Assembly: GCA_030629865.1 (NCBI GenBank)
Contig: DAOVOC010000062.1
Coordinates: 1-5,594, forward strand
Reading direction: 5' to 3'
Length of the DNA: 5,594 nucleotides
Origin: a bacterium
GTDB taxonomy: Bacteria; Babelota; Babeliae; Babelales; GCA-2401785
The notes beneath the pieces were generated by a model. The model was not told where the DNA came from and searched no databases. It saw only the letters and a program-made list of their open reading frames with translations. Of this stretch, positions 1-5,594 are shown one piece after another; positions within the stretch are counted from its first letter, which is position 1, and every line of letters begins with the position of its first letter. Both the position numbers and the translations under genes were made by a program.

Positions 1-578
1 AGGGCCTTGATGGAAAAGCGCGTGTCGGGGTTGTGAATGGTCTTGCTTATTCGACAGTTGCTGGCAATGGGGTTGGAGGATCTGTTTTGAAAATAGAATC
101 TGTTATTGTTCCTGGTGATGGAGAAATTAACGTTTCGAGTACCATAGGAACCGGTGATATGATGAAAACGTCTGCTAATGCAGCTAAAAGCTTTTTGAAT
201 GCAAACAGCCATAAGTTTGGTATTGCAAAAGATAGATTCAGAAAATCAAACTTACATGTGCATATTCCGTGTGTGTCAGGAGTTGATGGCCCTTCAGCTG
301 GTATTGCTATGACTTGTGCAATTCTTTCTGCAGTAACAGGTAAAAAAGTTAGAGGAAACTGGGCTATGACCGGTGAGGTTGATTTGCACGGTAATGTTCG
401 AGCAATTGGTGGTGTGCGTGACAAGGTTTTGGGTGCACGAAGTTGTGGTGTTACAAATATAATCTTGCCAGAAGAAAACAGGGTTGACTGGGAAGAAGTT
501 GCCGATAATGTTCCTGGAGTTCATATCGAATTTGTTTCAACATTCGACCAGGTTGCCAAACTTGTTTTGTTAGATTGA
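1..578 (+). CDS. lon: Lon-family ATP-dependent protease, C-terminal proteolytic domain (5' end outside window)
   Basis: This is the C-terminal part of a Lon (endopeptidase La, MEROPS S16) protease, which degrades proteins with a Ser-Lys dyad. The frame is open from base 3 and gives 191 visible residues, so the AAA+ and N-terminal parts lie upstream. The visible part starts at RVGVVNGLAY, which matches the start of the Lon P domain (RVGQVTGLAW in E. coli Lon, from memory). The nucleophile is the Ser in DGPSAG (codon 294-296) and the base is the Lys in GGVRDK (codon 423-425), 43 residues apart as in E. coli Lon. HVH and TGEVDLHGNV are also present. The DGPSAG context is of LonA type. Two motifs are unusual: the conserved Glu of the LGxVMxES helix is Thr (codon 168-170), and the segment between HVHIP and DGPSAG is CVSGV, one residue shorter than usual and lacking the EGA pattern. 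The gene is probably an active or specialised Lon paralogue. The GTG at base 33 is internal, not a start. Confidence 0.93.
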   Translation, partial: GLDGKARVGVVNGLAYSTVAGNGVGGSVLKIESVIVPGDGEINVSSTIGTGDMMKTSANAAKSFLNANSHKFGIAKDRFRKSNLHVHIPCVSGVDGPSAGIAMTCAILSAVTGKKVRGNWAMTGEVDLHGNVRAIGGVRDKVLGARSCGVTNIILPEENRVDWEEVADNVPGVHIEFVSTFDQVAKLVLLD

Positions 579-654
579 TTTTCCAGGTGGTCAAAACGCT
601 TTAAATCTCGTATTCTAAACGATATTCCAGCATTATTGTGTACTTGCGTTTAGA

Positions 655-660
655 GAGAGG
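655..660 (+). promoter_or_regulatory. Ribosome binding site that fixes the start of the second Lon
   Basis: GAGAGG lies 8 bases before the ATG at 669. An in-frame GTG at 660 would overlap this Shine-Dalgarno sequence and have no RBS of its own, so ATG 669 is preferred and the longer reading by three residues is rejected. Confidence 0.7.
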
Positions 661-668
661 TGCGGTAC

Positions 669-3512
669 ATGCGGTCAAGGCTTTTATGTATGGTTCGTGA
701 TGTTGTATTTTTCGGTGCTATAGTATTTTCCCCTGTTAATTTTGTTTCTGCCTTTGGAATTGGTGAGTTTTTTGCCAAAGAGCTTATAAGGTCTGCTTTT
801 GGTACTGCATCACGGATCGCGTCAGGTATTTATATTAAAAAAGTTTTACCTCGCTCAGAGGCTGAATCGATTGCAGAAGAATATTTAGATATTGCAAAAA
901 ACCGTGAGGTTCCAATCGGAGCAATGGAGCGAATCCGTAATCTTGCAACTCAGTTAGCTTTTACTGATGATGGTGTAAAACAGCATATAATTCGTGAAAA
1001 TCTAGATTTTATTATTAATTTTCCGTGGAAAAAAAAAGAAGAAAGCAAACTTGATACTACGCAAATTCAGGCGATTAAGTCGGATTTAGATAGCTTTTTG
1101 CCTGGTATGTCTAAATTAAGCGAAATGCTTTTCGGTTATGTTTTGGCCCACGTTGCATCTAAAGTTGTACCTTCCGTGCTTGGTGGGCGCTCCATGCCTG
1201 TATTATGTATTGTTGGTCCTGAATCTGCAGAAAAAGATTGGATTGCTAGTCTTACTGCGCAGGTATTAAACAGATCTTTTTGTCGAACGAGGTTTCCCAA
1301 AAAGTATTATACGCAAGTGTTTGATGGTTCAGCTGATGAGGCTGGGATTTTTTGTAAGCGTCAGCCTGGGTATTTCGCAAAATTGTTTGCCGATGCAGGT
1401 TCAAGTAATTGTGTTGTTTTGATAGATAAAGTTGATGAAATTTCTTACGAAACAGCTGAGCGTCTCGCTGTTGTTTTTGATAGTGCTGTGGCTCCTGTTG
1501 ATGAATACCTCGGTGTTGCGCCAGGTGTTTCTCGTGTTTTATTTGTCTGTGGTGCTCAGTGTATGGCTTCTATTCCACATGAATTGCGATTGAGAATGAA
1601 TTTTGTTTTTGTTGAAAGTATTACTGAAGAAGAGAAAATTCAGTTTGCTCAAAAAACACTAATAAAACGTTCTGCACAAATGGCAGGCTTTCCTGCTGAG
1701 CATGCAGTTGTTACGCGGCTTGCGCTCAAAAAAATGTTAAGAGAGTACGCCTTTGGCTTAGGAGTAGAAGAGTTGGCGCGGCTGCTGGTCCGATTGTTTA
1801 TGGAAGGCCGCAAAGTTCTTGAATTGACTGGAAAAGTTCCTGTTTTTGATGAAAAAGGTGTTGTTGATTTGCTTGGGCCGGGAATTGTTAAAGCTGATGT
1901 TCGTGGCAACTCTCCAGCTGATACTATTGCAAGCTTGCATGGTGAAGAAATTGCATCGGTTAACTTAGATTCGTTCAACTTATCACGCGCAGCCAGACGT
2001 GAAGCAGAACGTGATTTGGAGCAAGTACAAAATGGATATGGTATGGAGCGTGCTTCTTCACGAAAGCATTTGGAGTGGATTTTAAGTTTGCCGTGGGGTA
2101 AAGAAAGTACTTTGCCTGATAAGGTTGACTTGGTTGAGGCTAAAAAGATTTTGGATACGGATCATTTTGGGCTTACCGAAGTTAAAGACCGCATCTTGGA
2201 TTATTTGGCAGTTAGAGAGCGTCGTGGCATTTCATCTTTAATTTTATGTTTGGTTGGTCCTCCTGGAGTTGGCAAAACTTCGATAGCAAGTTCTATAGCA
2301 CATTGTTTGGGTCGTAAATTTGAGCGTGCAGTATTAGGTGGTATTTGTGGTGAAAGTGCGATTCGTGGTTGGGAACGCTCATATGTAGATGCTTTGCCAG
2401 GTAAGATTATAAAAGCTTTTCGATCTGCAGGAGTTGCAAATCCTGTTGTTTTGCTTGATGAAATAGACAAGCTCGGAGGTTCTTCGCAACATGGTGATCC
2501 TGCATCGGCTCTGCTAGAAGTTCTTGATGGTGAACAGAATAATGCATTTGTAGATTCATTTTTGGGAATACCGTTTGATCTTTCTAAGGCTATTTTTGTA
2601 GTCACTGCAAATACTCTCTCTGGAATTCCCGAGCCGCTTATAGATCGTCTAGAAATTATTAATTTGCATGGTTATACAATTGAGGAAAAAATAGAAATTG
2701 CTAAGCGGCATTTGATGCCCAAATTGAATCGTGATTTGAATAACAAAAAAGATGTTGTTTTTGATGATGTTGTAATTAAAAAAATTATTGAGTCGTACAC
2801 AATGGAGGCTGGTGTTCGTTCTCTTGATAGGCAGTTAAAACGTATGTGCGAAAAACTAATACGCTTTGAGCGTGAAGGGCGTCAAATTGATGTAAACAAA
2901 GAATCTTTGCAGGATTTTTTAGGGGCTCCAATTCCAAGGCGGCCAGATTTGACGATGCATTTGGAGCCGGGTATTGTAACCGGGTTGGCGTGGACGGTTC
3001 ACGGTGGAGTGATTGGTACTGTTCAGACAGCTCTTTCTGCTGGTAAGGGTGAGGTTATTTCAACAGGTTCTCTTGGAGATGTTATTGAAGAGTCGATTCA
3101 TGTTGCTCTTGGGTATGTAAAGGCGCATGCAGTAAAGCTTGGTATAAAAAATGATACGTTTGTTAAAAAAGATTTTCATGTTCACTTTCCAGATGGAGCA
3201 ACACCTATTGATGGGCCTTCTGCTGGAGTAACATTTGTTACATCTTTGGTTTCGGCAATTTTACAGCGCCCATGCCGTGCAAAATGTGCGATGACTGGTG
3301 AAGTAGATTTGCACGGAAATGTTTGGCCGGTTGGTGGAATTAAAGAAAAACTTTTAGCTGCACAGAGAAGTGGAATAAAGGATATTTTTATTCCAGAAGG
3401 TAATCGTGCAGATGTTGAGACTTTGGAAGACGGATTGGTTGGTGATATCCGTATCGTTTTTGTTTCAAAAGTAGAGCACATTTTGGATTGTGTTGGGTTG
3501 CATGCTTCTTGA
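669..3512 (+). CDS. lon: Exported Lon-like protease with tandem AAA+ modules, the first degenerate
   Basis: A 947-residue Lon-family protein (E. coli Lon has 784). Residues 1-28 look like a type I signal peptide: Arg2, Arg4 and Arg10, a hydrophobic core at about 12-20, and a VSA site before Phe29. No Lon LAN/PUA domain is visible. Residues ~60-410 form a helical linker (FPW near 118-120) and a degraded AAA+ module. Residues ~435-755 form a second linker (LPW at 474-476) and an intact AAA+ module: Walker A GPPGVGKT 530-537, Walker B Asp597/Glu598, sensor-1 Asn648, Arg finger Arg660, sensor-2 Arg717, pore-loop Tyr572. Residues ~765-947 form the LonA-type protease domain with Ser851 in DGPSAG and Lys894 in GGIKEK, 43 apart. 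ATP-dependent proteolysis is well supported from family knowledge. Export is inferred from the N-terminus only and conflicts with the usual cytosolic site of Lon. The gene starts 90 bases after another lon and is followed by three genes for exported proteins, so it may act on them. Confidence 0.93.
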   Translation: MRSRLLCMVRDVVFFGAIVFSPVNFVSAFGIGEFFAKELIRSAFGTASRIASGIYIKKVLPRSEAESIAEEYLDIAKNREVPIGAMERIRNLATQLAFTDDGVKQHIIRENLDFIINFPWKKKEESKLDTTQIQAIKSDLDSFLPGMSKLSEMLFGYVLAHVASKVVPSVLGGRSMPVLCIVGPESAEKDWIASLTAQVLNRSFCRTRFPKKYYTQVFDGSADEAGIFCKRQPGYFAKLFADAGSSNCVVLIDKVDEISYETAERLAVVFDSAVAPVDEYLGVAPGVSRVLFVCGAQCMASIPHELRLRMNFVFVESITEEEKIQFAQKTLIKRSAQMAGFPAEHAVVTRLALKKMLREYAFGLGVEELARLLVRLFMEGRKVLELTGKVPVFDEKGVVDLLGPGIVKADVRGNSPADTIASLHGEEIASVNLDSFNLSRAARREAERDLEQVQNGYGMERASSRKHLEWILSLPWGKESTLPDKVDLVEAKKILDTDHFGLTEVKDRILDYLAVRERRGISSLILCLVGPPGVGKTSIASSIAHCLGRKFERAVLGGICGESAIRGWERSYVDALPGKIIKAFRSAGVANPVVLLDEIDKLGGSSQHGDPASALLEVLDGEQNNAFVDSFLGIPFDLSKAIFVVTANTLSGIPEPLIDRLEIINLHGYTIEEKIEIAKRHLMPKLNRDLNNKKDVVFDDVVIKKIIESYTMEAGVRSLDRQLKRMCEKLIRFEREGRQIDVNKESLQDFLGAPIPRRPDLTMHLEPGIVTGLAWTVHGGVIGTVQTALSAGKGEVISTGSLGDVIEESIHVALGYVKAHAVKLGIKNDTFVKKDFHVHFPDGATPIDGPSAGVTFVTSLVSAILQRPCRAKCAMTGEVDLHGNVWPVGGIKEKLLAAQRSGIKDIFIPEGNRADVETLEDGLVGDIRIVFVSKVEHILDCVGLHAS
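996..1898 (+). other. Degenerate AAA+ module inside the second Lon
   Basis: This region repeats the plan of the intact module further along the same protein: NLDFIINFPW matches KHLEWILSLPW, then VLCIVGP matches LILCLVGP. Read against the intact module, Walker A GPPGVGKT has become GPESAEKD (Lys189 kept; second Pro, both later glycines and Thr lost). The Walker B catalytic Glu is Lys254 next to a kept Asp253, sensor-1 Asn is Gln297, and sensor-2 Arg is Glu367. The Arg-finger position keeps Arg309, and Phe228 falls roughly at the pore-loop aromatic, although that alignment needs a gap. The module very probably cannot hydrolyse ATP and may be structural or regulatory. Confidence 0.8.
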
Positions 3513-3538
3513 CGAATTAATTTGTGTAGGTGAATATT
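3509..3538 (+). promoter_or_regulatory. Possible sigma70-type promoter before the small exported genes
   Basis: TTGACG (5 of 6 to the -35 consensus) overlaps the end of the second Lon gene and is followed after 18 bases by AATATT (4 of 6 to the -10). It would drive the gene starting at 3602. Such matches arise often in AT-rich DNA, so this is only a candidate. The alternative is simple read-through from the Lon gene. Confidence 0.2.
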
Positions 3539-3591
3539 TTAGGTCTTAAGTGTTGGCTAATAGTTTTGGTTGTTTTGGAAAAGAATTAAAC

Positions 3592-3595
3592 GAGG
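3592..3595 (+). promoter_or_regulatory. Ribosome binding site choosing ATG 3602 over ATG 3596
   Basis: GAGG ends directly against an ATG at 3596, leaving no spacer, but lies 6 bases before the in-frame ATG at 3602. The second start also begins a standard signal peptide (MKKVLL), so it is preferred. Confidence 0.65.
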
Positions 3596-3601
3596 ATGGT
3601 T

Positions 3602-4387
3602 ATGAAAAAGGTATTATTATTTGTTTGTGCAAGTTTTATTCCTGCAATAGTTCCTGCAAAACCTATTTCTGAGGCTTCGAGAAAGTGTTTGGCTTTGTGT
3701 GTTGGCGCCGTTTCGGCGGTTGCTATTGGTTTTGTTATGAAAGACAATGGCAAGGAGTTTGGGCCTGGTAAGGATGGTAACGGAGGTTTGAGGGGGGACT
3801 GTTCGAGGGGCCTTTTTGCACATGCATGTGTTGATTTTGATGTTGGTGCTGTTGCTGGGCTTGCCACATATTTCTTGCTCGAACCAGATGATGCAGAAAA
3901 AGAAACTCCAGATCTAGTTGAAGATGTTAGATCTGTTGCAGAGTCGTCGGAAAAAGATTCTATGCACAATTTGTTTGAAATTGTTGCAAAAGATTTGAAT
4001 GTAGCTGACGATCAATTGCGCGATGACCAGCAATTTTTACAAGAAACATCTGAATTTTTGAAAAAAGAAGAAATGTCTGCAGAACTTACAGTTGTTGCTT
4101 GTGAAGTAGTTGTCAGAAATCAGCGTGCAAACTTAGATCAGCTTAATTCTTTGCTCAAGACAATGAAAGATGGACAGAAAGTGCCTGGTGTCGACCTTTC
4201 ACAAGTTAAAGCTGAAATTGTGAAGAGGGAAAGAAATATAAAACTCTTTGATGGGCGCAAAGATCTTCTGATGAAAAGTTTTACAATCGATCAAGCTGAA
4301 CTGGATAAACAAAAAAAGGCTTTGGGAATTGCAGAAGATAAAAAAGAGAGTCCAGAGAATGCTGAATCTGTTATGAAAACTGAATAA
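3602..4387 (+). CDS. Exported membrane-hairpin protein of unknown function, paralogue 1
   Basis: I do not recognise a named family. The 261-residue product begins with a clear signal peptide: Lys2-Lys3, a hydrophobic core to about residue 17, and a VPA site before Lys20. Soon after comes ISE (22-24), then a hydrophobic Gly/Ala-rich helix at about 28-46. A Gly-rich polar loop (49-66) follows, with cysteines at 67 and 76, then a second hydrophobic helix at about 80-93 ending in YFLLE. The rest, about 100-261, is highly charged and helical, probably coiled-coil in part (about 130-245). With the signal peptide removed and two membrane helices, this C-terminal part would lie on the outer side of the membrane. 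The order of elements, the SE motif and the YFLLE ending are shared with the next gene, which suggests a tandem family. It lies 89 bases after the Lon gene. Confidence 0.85.
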   Translation: MKKVLLFVCASFIPAIVPAKPISEASRKCLALCVGAVSAVAIGFVMKDNGKEFGPGKDGNGGLRGDCSRGLFAHACVDFDVGAVAGLATYFLLEPDDAEKETPDLVEDVRSVAESSEKDSMHNLFEIVAKDLNVADDQLRDDQQFLQETSEFLKKEEMSAELTVVACEVVVRNQRANLDQLNSLLKTMKDGQKVPGVDLSQVKAEIVKRERNIKLFDGRKDLLMKSFTIDQAELDKQKKALGIAEDKKESPENAESVMKTE

Positions 4388-4392
4388 AAATA

Positions 4393-4402
4393 GTCGTACG
4401 AC
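4393..4402 (+). repeat. Perfect 10-base palindrome in the gap between two exported-protein genes
   Basis: GTCGTACGAC equals its own reverse complement. It lies in the 34-base gap between stop 4387 and start 4422 and is followed at once by a second small inverted match (ACCC-T-GGGT, 4401-4409), just before the GGGGAG ribosome binding site (4411-4416). It has no T run after it, so it is not a normal terminator. It might be a protein binding site or affect translation, but chance is also possible. Confidence 0.35.
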
Positions 4403-4421
4403 CCTGGGTTGGGGAGACTGT

Positions 4422-5150
4422 ATGAATTGGTTTAGGAAGCTTTCTAACTGTGTCATAGGCCTTATTGTAACTACAACTTTTTGCGTTCCAGTGGTTTCTT
4501 TTCAGCAAAATGGATATGTTTTTTTGAGTGAAAATGAAAGGTGTGTATTAGCTATCGGGGCTGGCATTTTGGGTGGCAGTTGTGGAGTAATATTGTGTAA
4601 GAAAGGCAGTAATAAAAGCTTTTTGGGACTTGTTGCAACGTGTTTTATTGGCACAGCTTATTTTTTGTTAGAAAAAGTTTCTCCTTCAGGTCGTTGTAGA
4701 AGCGCAAGCAGAACAATTTCAAAAATTTTAGATGATGGTATTTTAATTCCGGTTATTGGGAAAAAATTTAAACAAATTGACGTTCAAAAAGAATTGGAGT
4801 GTCATTTTGTAACAGATAACTGGCCACTGTTGAGTGCACAGAAATATTTAAAAAAGGTTAATCGCGATTTAGATCATGTTTTAAACCTTGCAGATGCTGT
4901 TATAAAAGTTTTGAAATTGGATACGGCACAATTTGAAGAATCTGTTGATAAGATACCATTTGAAATTTTACTTGATAGTGTTTCATGGGGGTTTAATGGC
5001 GATGTGGATGCCTTTTTTATTGTTGCCTTAAAACAGGTGTGTTACAGATTTAGGGATACGAGTGAGGAAGCCCAACTTGCAGTAATAGATGACGTGCAAT
5101 TTCAAGAGCAATATGAGACGTTTCAGGAAAGTACTAGAGAAGTCGCATGA
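4422..5150 (+). CDS. Exported membrane-hairpin protein of unknown function, paralogue 2
   Basis: No named family is recognised. The product has 242 residues; ATG 4422 follows GGGGAG by 5 bases. A signal peptide is likely: Arg5, Lys6, a hydrophobic core at about 11-25 and a possible site near VVS (24-26). LSE (35-37) precedes a Gly-rich hydrophobic helix (about 42-58, with GxG and GG spacing), then a short Lys/Gly/Asn loop and a second hydrophobic helix (about 67-83) ending in YFLLE. The remaining ~160 residues look helical with acidic patches. Residues 91-122 align without gaps to 109-140 of the next gene's product, 12 of 32 identical, including C-x-x-A-S, I-x-K-x-L, a Pro and IDV. The product is Cys-rich (nine, at 10, 21, 41, 54, 59, 74, 92, 127 and 207), so disulfides are possible if the chain is exported. 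Spacing to both neighbours suggests one operon. Confidence 0.85.
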   Translation: MNWFRKLSNCVIGLIVTTTFCVPVVSFQQNGYVFLSENERCVLAIGAGILGGSCGVILCKKGSNKSFLGLVATCFIGTAYFLLEKVSPSGRCRSASRTISKILDDGILIPVIGKKFKQIDVQKELECHFVTDNWPLLSAQKYLKKVNRDLDHVLNLADAVIKVLKLDTAQFEESVDKIPFEILLDSVSWGFNGDVDAFFIVALKQVCYRFRDTSEEAQLAVIDDVQFQEQYETFQESTREVA

Positions 5151-5159
5151 ACAATTAAA

Positions 5160-5166
5160 GGGAGAG
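5160..5166 (+). promoter_or_regulatory. Ribosome binding site for the last gene
   Basis: GGGAGAG ends 7 bases before ATG 5174. Another ATG at 5167 abuts it in a different frame and gives no signal peptide, so 5174 is taken as the start. Confidence 0.6.
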
Positions 5167-5173
5167 ATGTTGC

Positions 5174-5594
5174 ATGGTAAAGAAAAAAGGCCTTTTGTTA
5201 GTGTTGTTACTTGCAAGTTTTTCCAGCTTGGGTGCTTGGAAGACAAAGGGGCACTGGGTTTTAAGTGAAGGCGAAATAATCGGTGGTGCGGCGCTTGCAG
5301 GTCTCGGTGCTGGAGGTCTTGGGTTTCTTGTTGCATTTATAGGAGCTTCTGCCGATCATGGTCCAATTCGTTTTAATTCTAATCATCCAAATTTTGATTG
5401 TAGGGATCCTGCGATTTTAAGCTTTGGGGCTCTTATCCCTGGATTGCCAGCAGCTATTTTTGTTTACTGGAAACTTGGCAAGTTAAAAGCAAAAAAACAG
5501 TGTGAGGTTGCAAGCGAGCAGATTGCGAAGTTACTTGCAAATGAAATCATCTTTCCACTTGAAGCAAAAGAAAAAACTAAAATTGATGTTTCTG
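5174..5594 (+). CDS. Exported membrane-hairpin protein, paralogue 3 (3' end outside window)
   Basis: The frame stays open from ATG 5174 to the window end, 140 complete codons, so the C-terminus is missing. It starts with a strong signal peptide: Lys3-Lys5, a Leu-rich core (7-13) and a probable site at LGA before Trp22. LSE (30-32) is followed by a very Gly/Ala-rich hydrophobic helix (about 35-57, repeated G-x-x-G and GG pairs). Next come a His/Asn/Asp-containing loop (60-75), Cys76, and a second hydrophobic helix (about 80-99), then a Lys-rich turn. Residues 109-140 match 91-122 of the preceding gene's product without gaps. This shows true paralogy between the two genes, so the missing part is expected to resemble the helical C-terminal domain of that neighbour. 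The function is unknown. It starts 23 bases after the previous stop, which supports co-transcription. Confidence 0.83.
   Translation, partial: MVKKKGLLLVLLLASFSSLGAWKTKGHWVLSEGEIIGGAALAGLGAGGLGFLVAFIGASADHGPIRFNSNHPNFDCRDPAILSFGALIPGLPAAIFVYWKLGKLKAKKQCEVASEQIAKLLANEIIFPLEAKEKTKIDVS

Noticed and set aside
47..424. Open frame on the minus strand opposite the first Lon
   Set aside because: It lies fully opposite a strongly recognised protease domain; the composition is what a shadow frame gives and no RBS or family motif is seen.
33..578. A short stand-alone protease gene starting at GTG 33
   Set aside because: The frame is open upstream to the window edge and the residues before it continue the Lon P-domain pattern (RVGVVNGLAY), so this is an internal codon of a longer gene.
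588..616. Promoter TGGTCA-17-TATTCT before the second Lon
   Set aside because: Both boxes match only 4 of 6 positions, which is close to background in this sequence.
616..652. Inverted repeat TAAACG / CGTTTA between the two Lon genes as a terminator
   Set aside because: The arms are only 6 bases with a 25-base loop and no T run follows.
660..668. GTG 660 as the start of the second Lon
   Set aside because: It overlaps the GAGAGG ribosome binding site, whereas ATG 669 has proper spacing.
924..926. Internal ATG 924 as the true start, which would remove the signal peptide
   Set aside because: The only GGAG is 2 bases away, too close, and the start would fall inside a helical region that continues upstream.
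669..3512. Fusion of two genes by an assembly error
   Set aside because: The frame is continuous, and the first AAA+ module has drifted far from the second at the protein level, so it is an old internal duplication and not a recent or artefactual repeat.
4199..4456. Minus-strand open frame across the gap between the first two hairpin genes
   Set aside because: It is rich in Phe/Leu/Ser as expected from the reverse of A/G-rich coding, overlaps two well-supported genes, and has no convincing start signal.
5028..5336. Minus-strand open frame overlapping the second and third hairpin genes
   Set aside because: The plus strand here has a good RBS, a signal peptide and homology to the neighbour, so the reverse frame is a shadow.

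Overview
The window is a compact, single-strand bacterial locus. All five genes lie on the + strand, with gaps of about 20 to 90 bases, clear purine-rich ribosome binding sites and no convincing terminator between them. The coding strand is rich in T and G (GTT, TTG and GGT codons are frequent). Predicted signal peptides and Lon genes fit a Gram-negative-type or otherwise didermal bacterium of moderately low GC. A lineage of host-associated bacteria such as Dependentiae (TM6) is a guess from overall feel only; nothing here proves a taxon.

Layout. Bases 1-578 hold the C-terminal end of a Lon-family protease whose Ser-Lys dyad is intact but whose surrounding motifs have drifted. Bases 669-3512 hold a complete second Lon-like protease of 947 residues. 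It has a predicted N-terminal signal peptide, no recognisable Lon N-terminal (LAN/PUA) domain, a degenerate first AAA+ module that has lost most of its ATPase residues, an intact Lon AAA+ module, and an intact Lon protease domain. Bases 3602-4387, 4422-5150 and 5174-5594 (cut by the window end) encode three proteins I do not recognise by family. They share one plan: signal peptide, an (L/I)SE motif, a Gly/Ala-rich two-helix membrane hairpin, then a helical C-terminal region. The last two are clearly homologous over an ungapped stretch, and the first is a more distant member.

How it may work together (inference). Two adjacent Lon paralogues followed by a run of exported, membrane-anchored paralogues look like one co-transcribed envelope module. 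If the signal peptides are real, the second Lon and the C-terminal domains of the small proteins would share the same non-cytoplasmic side, making the small proteins candidate substrates, adaptors or anchors of the protease. The difficulty is ATP supply outside the cytoplasm, which makes the localisation of this Lon the most important thing to test.

I saw no tRNA, rRNA, CRISPR array, insertion sequence or attachment site. No stretch longer than 300 bases lacks a gene.
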